Below, in pieces: positions 6,636 to 14,580 of a DNA stretch of 21,129 bases. The stretch is from contig USDN01000049.1 in assembly GCA_900553515.1 (NCBI GenBank), positions 1 to 21,129 on the forward strand, in the 5' to 3' direction. Every line of letters starts with the position of its first letter. Position 1 is the first letter of the stretch. This stretch comes from an uncultured Blautia sp. GTDB lineage: Bacteria; Bacillota; Clostridia; Lachnospirales; Lachnospiraceae. The notes beneath the pieces were generated by a model that made no database searches, was not told where the DNA came from, and worked only from the letters and a program-made list of their open reading frames with translations. A program made the position numbers and the translations under genes.

Positions 6636-7090
6636 TTTTCTCCCTCCATTTCCTTTTTCAGTTTCTTCATACACTCCTTTTCCTTCCTGTACAGCGCAAA
6701 TCTGGAAATGCCCAGTATCTCTGCTGTTTTTCCCACAGAAAGTCCATTTACATAGCGCAGAAAAACAAGTTCCCTCTGCCATGCATCCAGACTCTCCAGG
6801 GCTCTTTTCAGATCCATATTCAAAGCCATCTGTTCCTGTGCATTGTCTGTACAGTCAGGTATCTCCTCTGACAGCTCTTCCTTTTTCTGTTTCCGCATAA
6901 GATCGATACAGAGATTTCCGGCAATTTTGTACAGATAGCTGATTTCTTTGCCCATATCCTTATAAGTATTGTTTTCCAAAAAACGGAGAAAGGTTTCCTG
7001 TGTCACATCCTCTGCTGCCTGCTGATGTCTCAGCTTCATATAGCAGTACCGGTATATTTTGTCATATTGTTCATCCAGATCTGTACGCAT
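6632..7090 (-). CDS. ECF-type RNA polymerase sigma factor
   Basis: A 152-residue sigma-70-family protein of extracytoplasmic-function size. Region 2 spans about residues 8-70 and contains AAEDVTQETFLRFLENN and the following YLYKIAGNLCIDLMRKQ, which match the core-binding and -10-recognition helices. Region 4 spans about 95-147, with LDAWQRELVFLRYVNGLSV and the HTH KTAEILGISRFALYRKEKEC. Region 3 is absent, as expected. The start at 7090 is preferred over the ATG at 7108 because the GAGGAGG ribosome binding site lies within those first codons. It overlaps the next gene by 4 bases (ATGA), so it likely controls this cassette. I could not identify a self-recognised promoter upstream with confidence. 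Confidence 0.9.
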   Translation of the reverse strand: MRTDLDEQYDKIYRYCYMKLRHQQAAEDVTQETFLRFLENNTYKDMGKEISYLYKIAGNLCIDLMRKQKKEELSEEIPDCTDNAQEQMALNMDLKRALESLDAWQRELVFLRYVNGLSVGKTAEILGISRFALYRKEKECMKKLKKEMEGEK

Positions 7091-7158
7091 CAGAAATCCT
7101 CCTCTCATAATATGTAACGGACAGACAGTGGTAAATGTGCGGAATTTTTTTTATAAAA

Positions 7159-7187
7159 TAGAAAAATGCCATATTTTATGGTACACT
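7159..7187 (+). promoter_or_regulatory. Possible promoter of the threonine aldolase gene
   Basis: A -35-like TAGAAA (7159-7164), a 17-base spacer and a -10-like TACACT (7182-7187) precede the gene by about 50 bases. Each box matches four of six consensus bases, so this is a modest candidate. The spacer holds a small palindrome, CCATATTTTATGG (7169-7181), which could be an operator. The divergent sigma-factor promoter must lie in the same 146-base gap but was not resolved. Confidence 0.3.
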
Positions 7188-7236
7188 GTTTTGTAGTATC
7201 CGGTATTTTACCACAGAAAGAAAAGAGGAACCTAAC

Positions 7237-8262
7237 ATGTTATATTTTGAAAACGACTACTCCGAAGGAGCTCACCCAAAAATCCTCCAGCGTCTGATGG
7301 ACACCAATATGGAGCATTTATCCGGTTACGGCTTTGACACCTACACACTTTCCGCAAAAGAAAAAATCCGGGAGCTCTGCGGCTGTCCGGAAGCTGACGT
7401 TTATTTTCTTGCAGGCGGTACACAGACAAATCAGACGGTTATCGATTCTGTTCTGAAAAGCTATGAGGGAGTCGTTGCCGCCTCTACAGGTCATGTCAGC
7501 GCCCATGAAGCCGGCGCTATTGAATTTACCGGTCATAAAGTCCTGACGCTGCCCCAGAAAGACGGCAAAATCACTGCTGAAGATCTGAAAAATCTGATCG
7601 ATACGTTCTATGGAGACGAAAGTCATGAGCACATGGTTTTTCCGGGTATGGTATATATTTCCCATCCTACCGAATATGGAACTCTTTATACAAAAAAAGA
7701 GCTGGAAGCCATTTCTCAGGTCTGCAAAAGCTACCGTCTTCCGCTCTATATGGACGGCGCCCGGCTGATCACCGCCCTTGCCTGCCCGGAAAATGAACTG
7801 ACTCTTACGGATATTGCAGAGCTTTGTGATATCTTCTATATCGGAGGAACAAAAGCCGGAACGCTGTGCGGAGAAGCCGTTGTTTTTACCCACAAAAATA
7901 CACCTGCACATTTTCTCACCCTGATCAAGCAGCATGGAGCGCTTCTTGCCAAGGGCCGTCTCTGCGGTGTGCAGTTCGATACCCTGTTTACCGGAGATCT
8001 TTATAAAGAAACCGGAAAAAATGCCATAGAGACCGCTTCTCTTCTCAGAGAAGGACTGAAGGCAAAGGGATATACCTTTTATAACGATTCTCCTACAAAC
8101 CAGCTTTTTCTGGTCATGGAGGACGCGCTGCTTGAAAGGCTGAAAGAAAAGGTCGTATTCAGCTTCTGGGAAAAGGCGGACGATACCCGTACAGTGATCC
8201 GTTTCGCCACAAGCTGGGCTACTTCCAGACAGGAAGTCGAGACACTTCTTTCTCTTTTTTAG
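7237..8262 (+). CDS. ltaE: Low-specificity L-threonine aldolase family PLP enzyme
   Basis: A 341-residue cytoplasmic PLP-dependent enzyme of the aspartate-aminotransferase fold. The family splits L-threonine (and allo-threonine) into glycine and acetaldehyde. Visible features include the N-terminal NDYSEGAHPKIL, a phosphate-binding AGGTQTNQ (59-66), GHVSAHEAGAIE with the ring-stacking histidine at about 90, and YMDGARL with Asp173 and Arg176. The Schiff-base lysine is in FYIGGTKAGTLCGEA at Lys206. The length matches the family. The ATG at 7237 has an AAGAGG site. Some relatives act on beta-hydroxy amino acids other than threonine, so the exact substrate is open. The promoter of the next gene begins two bases after this stop codon, so the two genes may be separately controlled. 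No terminator separates them clearly. Confidence 0.88.
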   Translation: MLYFENDYSEGAHPKILQRLMDTNMEHLSGYGFDTYTLSAKEKIRELCGCPEADVYFLAGGTQTNQTVIDSVLKSYEGVVAASTGHVSAHEAGAIEFTGHKVLTLPQKDGKITAEDLKNLIDTFYGDESHEHMVFPGMVYISHPTEYGTLYTKKELEAISQVCKSYRLPLYMDGARLITALACPENELTLTDIAELCDIFYIGGTKAGTLCGEAVVFTHKNTPAHFLTLIKQHGALLAKGRLCGVQFDTLFTGDLYKETGKNAIETASLLREGLKAKGYTFYNDSPTNQLFLVMEDALLERLKEKVVFSFWEKADDTRTVIRFATSWATSRQEVETLLSLF

Positions 8263-8264
8263 CA

Positions 8265-8293
8265 TTGTAAATTCATGATTTTTGACGTATAAT
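8265..8293 (+). promoter_or_regulatory. Sigma-A-type promoter of the alpha/beta hydrolase gene
   Basis: A -35 TTGTAA (8265-8270), a spacer of exactly 17 bases and a perfect -10 TATAAT (8288-8293) lie 36 bases before the hydrolase start codon. The -35 box starts just behind the aldolase stop codon (8260-8262). Confidence 0.75.
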
Positions 8294-8328
8294 AAGGACA
8301 GTCAAAACATGTGAAAAGGAGGTCAGAC

Positions 8329-9282
8329 ATGAAAAAAAACAAGAACCGTTTTGCCACTTTTGCGGTGCTGTTCGCCTCCGCGACAGCCATCATCCATATT
8401 GGGAACAAGATCATTGCCGCATCTGCATCTCTGAAGGAAATGCTGGATTCCAACAGACGAAATTACTATAAATGGCGTTTTGGAGAGATTTTTTATACAA
8501 AAAAAGGCAGCGGAAGCCCTGTTCTTCTGATCCACGACATGCTTCCGGGAGGCTCCGGTTATGAATGGATCAATATTGAAGAAGAACTTGCAATGGAACA
8601 CACCGTATATACCATCGATCTCCTTGGCTGCGGCCGTTCCGAAAAACCGGGGATGACCTATACGAACTTTGTTTATGTTCAGGTAATCTGTGATTTTATC
8701 AAAAATGTGATCGGAGAAAAAACAGATGTGATCGCAAGCGGATTTTCCGGCTCTTTTGCTGTTATGGCCTGCCGTAATGAAGGCAGTCTGTTTAACAAGA
8801 TCATGCTGATCAACCCGCCGGCGCCTGGAAATATGACCCAGATGCCGGGCAAAAAAGACAAACTGCTGAAGTATTTCCTTGAAGTTCCGGTATTCGGAAC
8901 TCTGGTCTATCACATGATCGTATCAAGAGAAAACATCAATAATCTTTTTATTGAAAATATGTTTTTCGATCCTTTCCACCCGGATCAGAATATGCTTGAC
9001 GCATACTATGAAGCCGCTCATAAAGGCGGCGCCCAGGCTAAAGCAGCTTATGCCAGCAAAGCATCCCGCTTTATGAACATCAACATCCTTCCGGCGCTGA
9101 AAAATATTGACAACAGTATTTTTATTATCGAAGGAGAAGCGGAAAACAACGGGGACGCTGTAATAGAGGCATATCAGGAAGCCAATCCTTCCATTGAGGC
9201 TGTCATGATCCCCCGTACAAAGCATCTTCCTCATGTGGAAGACCCGGAAAAATTCCTGGAACAGGCGGGAATTTTCCTTTAA
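8329..9282 (+). CDS. Membrane-anchored alpha/beta hydrolase
   Basis: A 317-residue alpha/beta-hydrolase-fold protein. Residues about 7-33 (RFATFAVLFASATAIIHIGNK and on) form a hydrophobic N-terminal segment, a likely membrane anchor or uncleaved signal. The oxyanion-region motif LLIHDMLPGG has HD where many relatives have HG. The strand YTIDLLGCGRSEKP follows. The nucleophile elbow GFSGS places Ser140. The C-terminal RTKHLPHVEDPEKF supplies the catalytic histidine. The acid residue is not certain; the segment IIEGEAENNGDAV lies where it should be. I chose the ATG at 8329 because AAAGGAGG lies 7 bases before it; the GTG at 8311 is part of that site's neighbourhood. The substrate is unknown. 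The family includes esterases, lipases and haloperoxidase-like enzymes. Confidence 0.85.
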   Translation: MKKNKNRFATFAVLFASATAIIHIGNKIIAASASLKEMLDSNRRNYYKWRFGEIFYTKKGSGSPVLLIHDMLPGGSGYEWINIEEELAMEHTVYTIDLLGCGRSEKPGMTYTNFVYVQVICDFIKNVIGEKTDVIASGFSGSFAVMACRNEGSLFNKIMLINPPAPGNMTQMPGKKDKLLKYFLEVPVFGTLVYHMIVSRENINNLFIENMFFDPFHPDQNMLDAYYEAAHKGGAQAKAAYASKASRFMNINILPALKNIDNSIFIIEGEAENNGDAVIEAYQEANPSIEAVMIPRTKHLPHVEDPEKFLEQAGIFL

Positions 9283-9290
9283 AACACAAA

Positions 9291-9333
9291 AAATCCGGTC
9301 AGACTGAATTTCTTCAGTCTGCCGGATTTTTTT
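9291..9333. terminator. Bidirectional intrinsic terminator between converging genes
   Basis: AATCCGG(T)CAGACTGAA pairs with TTCAGTCTGCCGGATT, with one bulged T and a short loop. The plus strand continues into seven T residues; the minus strand ends in ATTTTTTGTGTTTT. It lies 8 bases after the hydrolase stop codon and 45 bases beyond the DUF4340 stop codon, so it can end both transcripts. Confidence 0.92.
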
Positions 9334-9378
9334 ACTGTACGTTTTCAGAAATGGAGGTTCTTTATCAATATCCTAATA

Positions 9379-11007
9379 TTATTCTGTCTCTTCTGCAGCG
9401 GCCGGATCTTCACTGGCAGCTTCTTCTGTACTGTCTTTGCCAGAATCCTGCTCTTCTCCATTTAGCAGATCTGCATAAGCTTCTGCCAGATCCTTCACAT
9501 TCATTTTATTTACCAGATATACCTTATCTCCTGCCACAGCCGCATAATAACTGGAATCATATTCGTAATAGCTGACCGTTGTTTTTTTGCCCTCCGTATC
9601 TGTAAACCCAAAGGTAAAAACAGCCTCTCCGTCTGGAGCATATGCTTCTGTCAGCCGTTTCTCACCTGCCATATTGATCAGCTTGTTATAAAAGGTGGTA
9701 AAGCGGCTCTCGTCTGTATCTTTTCCATCCAGTGTATATGTCACTGTCACCTCTTCTGAATCAGCTTCCCCTTTCTCCTCCGGATCCTCTGTACTTCCAT
9801 CTTCATCAATGTCTTCCTTCGTATTCTCAGAAGTCTTTTCTGCAGTTCTTACAGCCTTCACGGTGTGACTTCCTTCTTCATCTCGGATCTCCAGACTGTC
9901 CAGATTGTTTACAGTCAGATAATTTACGGTAAGGCTGTAAAAATCAGAAGGAGCTTTATCCAGGATCTCTGTAAGGGATTCTTCCGGAATCGTATAAACC
10001 TCATTGCTGTCATTAACCTTCACATAACGGCTTCCGTTGATCTCATCTCCCACACAGATCACCAGCTTCTTTTCTGTCTGTGTATCTTCCTTTTCGGATG
10101 TATCTGCGGTTTCTTCTGCTTTTTCCTGTTCCTCCGTACTGCTTCCGTCCTGCTTAGATGCCTCTGAGACGTCCGTATCCGCCTCTGTATCCTCTTCTGC
10201 CATATAAGTGGCAGAAATTATGGCATAAGGAGTATCGAAGCCGTATTTGGCCGGATCTGCGCAGTGATAATCCACAAAGTCTCCATAGGTCAGAGAGCCA
10301 ATAGCGGATGTCACTGCTCCGGCTCTGGAAGTATCTGCCTGTTCAGAAGTTTTTCCGTCAGATACATACCAGTACAGGCTGTCTTTATCCTGAGAAAGTG
10401 TATATCCATTTTCTTTATCAGCCTGAACTTCTTTGATAGCCGCTGAAGTTACAGTCGGGAAGGAATCTGCTTCTGCAAACTTATAAGCAGTCCCCATAAA
10501 AGACTCCAGAGCGGTTCCAGATACAAGGTATACTTTATCCTGGTCAGATCTTTTTACATAATACTGACCGGAAGCTTCGTTTTTCATTCCTACCAGAAGA
10601 ACAGTTTCACTGCCGTCCTGTGCTGTAAGCACAATCTCGTTCTGTGGTTTATCCAGATCATATTCACTGAGATCTTCCGGCTCTTTCAGCTCCTGATCCG
10701 CATCCAGCGCTGCCAGGCTGTTTACTGCTCCGTCTATGGTGTCCTGACTGACCGGAAAATCCTCTTCTTCTTTTTTTATCCAGGAATTCTCTTTTTTCTC
10801 AAAAATCTCCTGCTCTCCATCTTCCGAGATAAAGGATACGGATGTAATGTCTTCCGAATCCATCTCCACAAGGCTGACGCTTGTATCTGCCGCTTCTGCT
10901 TCTTTTTCTTCCTGGGAATCCACATAAGAGGTCACTCCCAGGTATGCACAGGAAAGAACTGCAAGAACCGCCACTCCGGAAACCAGTTTTACTGTTTTAC
11001 TTTTCAT
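9379..11007 (-). CDS. DUF4340-domain extracytoplasmic protein of the Gld-type ABC operon
   Basis: A 542-residue protein with a short basic start, a hydrophobic segment at about 7-28 and a large acidic outside part. VLSC at 17-20 could be a lipobox with lipidation at Cys20; otherwise the segment is an uncleaved anchor. DUF4340-style beta repeats recur: VYLVSGTALESF (159-170), VYTIPEESLTEIL (337-349) and VYLVNKMNVKDLAEAY (496-511). Three very acidic low-complexity linkers or tails interrupt it, at about 269-313, 388-420 and 516-542. These are extra to the domain and probably disordered. The ATG at 11007 shares a base with the GldG-like gene stop (TAATG) and has a GGAGA site. It is likely an extracytoplasmic partner of the ABC complex. 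Its molecular function is unknown in the family. Confidence 0.8.
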   Translation of the reverse strand: MKSKTVKLVSGVAVLAVLSCAYLGVTSYVDSQEEKEAEAADTSVSLVEMDSEDITSVSFISEDGEQEIFEKKENSWIKKEEEDFPVSQDTIDGAVNSLAALDADQELKEPEDLSEYDLDKPQNEIVLTAQDGSETVLLVGMKNEASGQYYVKRSDQDKVYLVSGTALESFMGTAYKFAEADSFPTVTSAAIKEVQADKENGYTLSQDKDSLYWYVSDGKTSEQADTSRAGAVTSAIGSLTYGDFVDYHCADPAKYGFDTPYAIISATYMAEEDTEADTDVSEASKQDGSSTEEQEKAEETADTSEKEDTQTEKKLVICVGDEINGSRYVKVNDSNEVYTIPEESLTEILDKAPSDFYSLTVNYLTVNNLDSLEIRDEEGSHTVKAVRTAEKTSENTKEDIDEDGSTEDPEEKGEADSEEVTVTYTLDGKDTDESRFTTFYNKLINMAGEKRLTEAYAPDGEAVFTFGFTDTEGKKTTVSYYEYDSSYYAAVAGDKVYLVNKMNVKDLAEAYADLLNGEEQDSGKDSTEEAASEDPAAAEETE

Positions 11008-12518
11008 TATGCTTTTCTCCTTTTCAGCCAGATACAGAACCCTGCGATCAGGAAAAATCCGGGAATCAGACCCATTACACAGATCTTCCAGAAGCTTACG
11101 TCATAAGCAGTCAAGGTCAGGCGGGAAATCTCAAGGCTCTTTGACGGAATGGAGATCGTCTCTGTCCCTTCCGAACTGCACATCCAGTTCAGAGATTCCA
11201 TAAGCATCTGCTCATTTCCTCCTGCAACTGCCTGATTGATCTGACTGTCCATAAGGTTTGCTGTGGAATAATAAATGATCTGAGTTTCTTTGTCATCATC
11301 CAGTGTTTCCTTAATGCTGACGCCGATATCAAAGGGTCCTTCGATATCCTCGTCTGTTTTTTCCAGACTTTCACTTTTTACATTTATCTTAGAATAAGCG
11401 CTGTCTGAAGTTGTCAGAAGGCTTTCGATGGTTACTGTATCCCTTACACTGTCTGTTTTCTGGATTCCCTGTGCATAAGGAGCAAGAACAAAGTATCCGC
11501 TTGAAGAAAAGGATGTGATGGGTTCTGCATTGTTGACAGCAGGAACCAGATAATACGGAGTCTGCATTGCATAATGCTGTGCATCTTTTTCAATTACGAT
11601 TCCTTCTGCACGTTTTACTCCGTAATTTTCCAGAACAGCATCAAAGTTATCCATTTTTTCTTCTGTATAATCAGAGAAGATCATTGCCTTCCCGCCGTTT
11701 TCCAGATAGGAAAGGATCGCATCCTTTTCCTCTCCGGAAATATCGCTGGAAGGAGAGTTTATCATCAGACAGGCTGCATCCTCAGGAACACATTCTTCTG
11801 TCAGCAGATTCAGAGTTTTGATTTCTATATTTGCCTTTTCTATATCCTCACGGATCACAGAATCTAATTCTTTTTCTCCATGTCCGTCCAGTGTATAAAG
11901 AATCGGAAGATCCTCTGAAGTTACATAAGAAATCGCCCCTGTAATCTGTCCTTCCCCGTCAAATCCTGTGGTATTATAGCTGTAAGTATTATAATCCACA
12001 GAGGTCTCATAGATATCGTTGTAATCTATGATTTTGCTTCTTTCTCCACATTCTACGATAAGACTATTGGCGGTCAGCTGTTGATCTGTATACTCAGAAG
12101 TAAACTTCGGATTCACTACCGGATCCTTCAATTCTACCTTAATATGATCGGAGGTATCCTCATATTTCTGCAAAAGTTTTTTGATAGTTTCATCCTCAGA
12201 TCCACTTGCTGCCACCTGATAAATGTTCACGTCTTTATCCAGTTTTTTGAGGAATTTTTCTGTCTGATCCCCAATACTGAATATCTTCTGATCGCTGACA
12301 TCAATCTCTAAATACCTGGATGGAAGGGCGTTTATAATCATATTTATGACTACAATCACCGCAATAAAAATGACGCTGATCACCATACTGTAGGATCCGT
12401 TTTTTATATATTTTTTGTTAAAACTTCTCTTTATTTTTTCTTTAAATTTTCCCTTTTTCTTATCTGTTTTTCTTTCTTTTTCAACAGATCTTTTTTCCTT
12501 TTTTTCTCTGAATTTCAC
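11007..12518 (-). CDS. gldG: GldG-like ABC auxiliary protein
   Basis: A 503-residue protein of the GldG / ABC-transporter-auxiliary type. After a strikingly basic cytoplasmic tail (about 40 residues, nearly half Lys or Arg), one membrane helix lies at about 45-63. A large outside domain follows, including RYLEIDVSDQKIFSIGDQTE, which matches the usual GldG opening, and the LYTLDGHGEKEL motif. A C-terminal helix (KICVMGLIPGFFLIAGFCIW) ends in basic residues. Both candidate starts are GTG. I chose 12518 because AGGAGG overlaps the permease stop codon and sits 8 bases before it; the one at 12527 lies inside the binding site. In Flavobacterium, GldG works with GldA and GldF in gliding; here the role is unknown, since gliding is not expected in clostridia. 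The symbol is a family label only. Confidence 0.82.
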   Translation of the reverse strand: MKFREKKEKRSVEKERKTDKKKGKFKEKIKRSFNKKYIKNGSYSMVISVIFIAVIVVINMIINALPSRYLEIDVSDQKIFSIGDQTEKFLKKLDKDVNIYQVAASGSEDETIKKLLQKYEDTSDHIKVELKDPVVNPKFTSEYTDQQLTANSLIVECGERSKIIDYNDIYETSVDYNTYSYNTTGFDGEGQITGAISYVTSEDLPILYTLDGHGEKELDSVIREDIEKANIEIKTLNLLTEECVPEDAACLMINSPSSDISGEEKDAILSYLENGGKAMIFSDYTEEKMDNFDAVLENYGVKRAEGIVIEKDAQHYAMQTPYYLVPAVNNAEPITSFSSSGYFVLAPYAQGIQKTDSVRDTVTIESLLTTSDSAYSKINVKSESLEKTDEDIEGPFDIGVSIKETLDDDKETQIIYYSTANLMDSQINQAVAGGNEQMLMESLNWMCSSEGTETISIPSKSLEISRLTLTAYDVSFWKICVMGLIPGFFLIAGFCIWLKRRKA

Positions 12519-12530
12519 CTTTTTCACCTC

Positions 12531-13394
12531 CTAATTCCAGCGTCTTTTTACAATTGACTGTACCGTTAAAAACACACATACTGCGATCACAGAAAGATAA
12601 TATACAATGCCGTTTATATCAAAAATACCATTGGCAAAATTGTCAAAATGACCGCTTAAATTAAATATCTGAAGCACTTTCTGAATGCCTCCTGCAAAGA
12701 AACTGCTGTTGATTATATACACCACTGCAAGTACCGCTTCACCAATCACACAGATCAGTGCCGAGATCATAAAATTCTTTATCATACTGTAAATAATGAT
12801 TGCCGCTGCCAGTATCAGAAGCCCAAAAGTAATGCAGGTAGACAGAGATCCCTCTGAGAAAAATGAAGAAATACCATTCATCATAAAAAAGGCAAACAAA
12901 AAAACAAAGGTCAGAACTGCCGCGATTACCTGGCTTTCTGTCAGAGAGGAAATAAACACACCTATAGCAAGATTTGCACAGCCAAGAAGGAAAAATCCCA
13001 ATACTGCTGTATATGCAGTTCCAAATGAAATATCACCGAATTTTGACATAACAAGAGGATAAAAACAGATGATTGCCATAGGAATGGCAAACACCGTTAC
13101 CAGTGCAAGATATTTTCCCATAATAATCTTTCCTACGGATACAGGAGAAGTCAGAAGCAGCTGATCTGTCTTCTGTTTTCTCTCTTCTGCAAGGGTTCTC
13201 ATAGTCAGGATCGGCACGCAGATCAGAAAAACAAAGGTCATTGCGCTTAATGTATATTCAAATTTCGGGTAAGCAATATCCAGCTGATATGCAGAAAAAT
13301 AAATTCCCGTAAGCAGCAGGATAAAGAAAATAAACAAATAGCCTGTCATGGATGTAAGATAGCTTCTCAGCTCTCTTTTATAAACTGCTGTCAT
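12531..13394 (-). CDS. GldF-like ABC-2 permease
   Basis: A 287-residue membrane protein. The amphipathic opening TAVYKRELRSYLTSMTGYLF is followed by about six hydrophobic segments (roughly 17-35, 50-66, 98-116, 128-150, 156-177 and 187-204, then further helices to the end). The conserved loop PILTMRTLAEERKQKTDQLL (61-80), followed by LTSPVS, is a hallmark of the GldF/NosY-like ABC-2 group. I chose the ATG at 13394 because GGGGGAG lies just before it; the longer frame to 13463 would run into the ATPase gene. It overlaps the ATPase gene by 17 bases. The GldG-like gene follows after 12 bases. Together with the ATPase it forms the membrane core of the complex. The cargo is not known. Confidence 0.87.
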   Translation of the reverse strand: MTAVYKRELRSYLTSMTGYLFIFFILLLTGIYFSAYQLDIAYPKFEYTLSAMTFVFLICVPILTMRTLAEERKQKTDQLLLTSPVSVGKIIMGKYLALVTVFAIPMAIICFYPLVMSKFGDISFGTAYTAVLGFFLLGCANLAIGVFISSLTESQVIAAVLTFVFLFAFFMMNGISSFFSEGSLSTCITFGLLILAAAIIIYSMIKNFMISALICVIGEAVLAVVYIINSSFFAGGIQKVLQIFNLSGHFDNFANGIFDINGIVYYLSVIAVCVFLTVQSIVKRRWN

Positions 13395-14409
13395 GATTCT
13401 CCCCCTTTTCATTTTCTGTTTGTTCCTGCAGATCCGCTTCTTCCGGCTCTGTATTATTGTCACTGGAAATCATCTGATCCTCCTCTGTCAGCTCCAGGAA
13501 TATCTCTTCCAGAGAAACTTTTTTAGACTGCATTTCAAGAATCGGACAGCGATTTTCTGCCATTTTATAAAAAATCTCTTCCCGGACATCTCTGTTTTCT
13601 TCTGTAGAAACTGTAATATTCCATCCTTCCATACCTGTTTTTTTGTCTATTGTGATCTCCTTTATACCAGGTATTTCCAACAGATTCTGACGAATATTAT
13701 CCTTTTCCCCTTTTACAATAAGGTTAATATTATTAGCTCCTGCTGCCAGTCTGCTCAGGTTATCCGGAGTATCGCTGGCAACCAGTTTTCCATGAGAAAT
13801 AATCAGTACATAATCACAGACTGCACTGACTTCGGACAGGATATGAGAGCTTAATATTACCGTATGTTTCTTCTTCAGACTTTTGATCAGATCACGGATT
13901 TCTATAATCTGTTTCGGGTCAAGACCAACTGTTGGTTCATCCAGAATGATCACTTCCGGATACCCTAAAACAGCCTGAGCAAGACCAACTCTCTGGCGAT
14001 AGCCTTTAGAAAGATTCTTGATCAGACGATTCTTCATATCTGTTATTTTTACCATATCCATGACTTCTTCGATCATGGCTTTCTTTTTATCTTTTGGGAT
14101 TTTTTTCAGATCCGCTGCGAATTTCATATATTCCAGAACGGTCATATCGAAATAAAGAGGCGGCTGCTCCGGAAGATATCCGATGCATTTTTTTGCCTTT
14201 TCCGGCTCTTCCAGAATGTCGTGTCCATCTATGGATACGGTGCCTTCTGTAGAGGCAATATAGCCGGTAATCATATTCATTGTGGTAGATTTCCCTGCGC
14301 CGTTCGGCCCCAGAAATCCATAAATTTTACCCTTCTCTATCTGAAAAGAAAGGTGGTCAACAGCCGTATGGTCTCCATACTTTTTGACCAGATTTTTGAC
14401 TTCAATCAC
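13378..14409 (-). CDS. GldA-like ABC ATP-binding protein with acidic tail
   Basis: A 343-residue cytoplasmic ATPase. Walker A is GPNGAGKS (34-41), the Q-loop glutamine is 82 (YLPEQPPLY), the signature is LSKGYRQR (133-140), Walker B is VIILDEP (153-159) and the switch histidine is 189 (LSSHILSEV). LSKGY in place of LSGGQ is usual for GldA-type ATPases. A C-terminal domain (about 220-308) carries the DUF4162-like ending SLEEIFLELT. It is followed by an extra acidic tail of about 35 residues (309-343, 13 of them Asp or Glu). The ATG at 14409 has an AGGAGG site 9 bases upstream. It is the first gene of the four-gene operon and follows rsmG after 171 bases that contain two hairpins. Confidence 0.92.
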   Translation of the reverse strand: MIEVKNLVKKYGDHTAVDHLSFQIEKGKIYGFLGPNGAGKSTTMNMITGYIASTEGTVSIDGHDILEEPEKAKKCIGYLPEQPPLYFDMTVLEYMKFAADLKKIPKDKKKAMIEEVMDMVKITDMKNRLIKNLSKGYRQRVGLAQAVLGYPEVIILDEPTVGLDPKQIIEIRDLIKSLKKKHTVILSSHILSEVSAVCDYVLIISHGKLVASDTPDNLSRLAAGANNINLIVKGEKDNIRQNLLEIPGIKEITIDKKTGMEGWNITVSTEENRDVREEIFYKMAENRCPILEMQSKKVSLEEIFLELTEEDQMISSDNNTEPEEADLQEQTENEKGENHDSSL

Positions 14410-14438
14410 TGAACTCTCCTCCTTTTATCACTTATAAT

Positions 14439-14490
14439 AGAAGATGTTCCCGGGCGAAACAGAGATAGGGGGATTCCGGAAACATCTTCT
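14439..14490 (-). promoter_or_regulatory. Leader hairpin upstream of the Gld-type operon
   Basis: Two 15-base arms (14439-14453 and 14476-14490) match at 14 positions, the exception allowing a G-T wobble, around a 22-base loop. Just upstream in the minus-strand direction, AAGCAGA...TCTGCTT (14495-14518) forms a second small stem. The large stem is followed by ATTATAAG, not a T-run, so it is not a standard terminator. It lies 30 bases before the ATPase start codon and could be an attenuator, a processing site or a weak terminator of the rsmG transcript. I could not find a convincing promoter in the same gap. Confidence 0.5.
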
Positions 14491-14580
14491 TATAAAGCAG
14501 ATCATCATCTGTCTGCTTCATGAATATTTTATGAAAAAATTGTGATAAAAGTAGGGGTATTATGTGAGGATTTTGTGAAA

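Noticed and set aside
7318..8265. 315-codon minus-strand frame opposite the threonine aldolase gene
   Set aside because: The aldolase has complete PLP-enzyme motifs and a ribosome binding site; the antisense frame has no recognisable domain.
8323..8913. 196-codon minus-strand frame opposite the alpha/beta hydrolase
   Set aside because: The plus-strand gene has a promoter, ribosome binding site and catalytic motifs; the antisense frame has none.
14439..14490. Riboswitch in the leader of the Gld-type operon
   Set aside because: It is a simple two-arm stem with no conserved multi-helix core of any riboswitch class I know.
14571..14580. GTGAAAC half-site near the end of rsmG as another parS
   Set aside because: Only one half matches; the other half is unrelated, so ParB recognition is unlikely.
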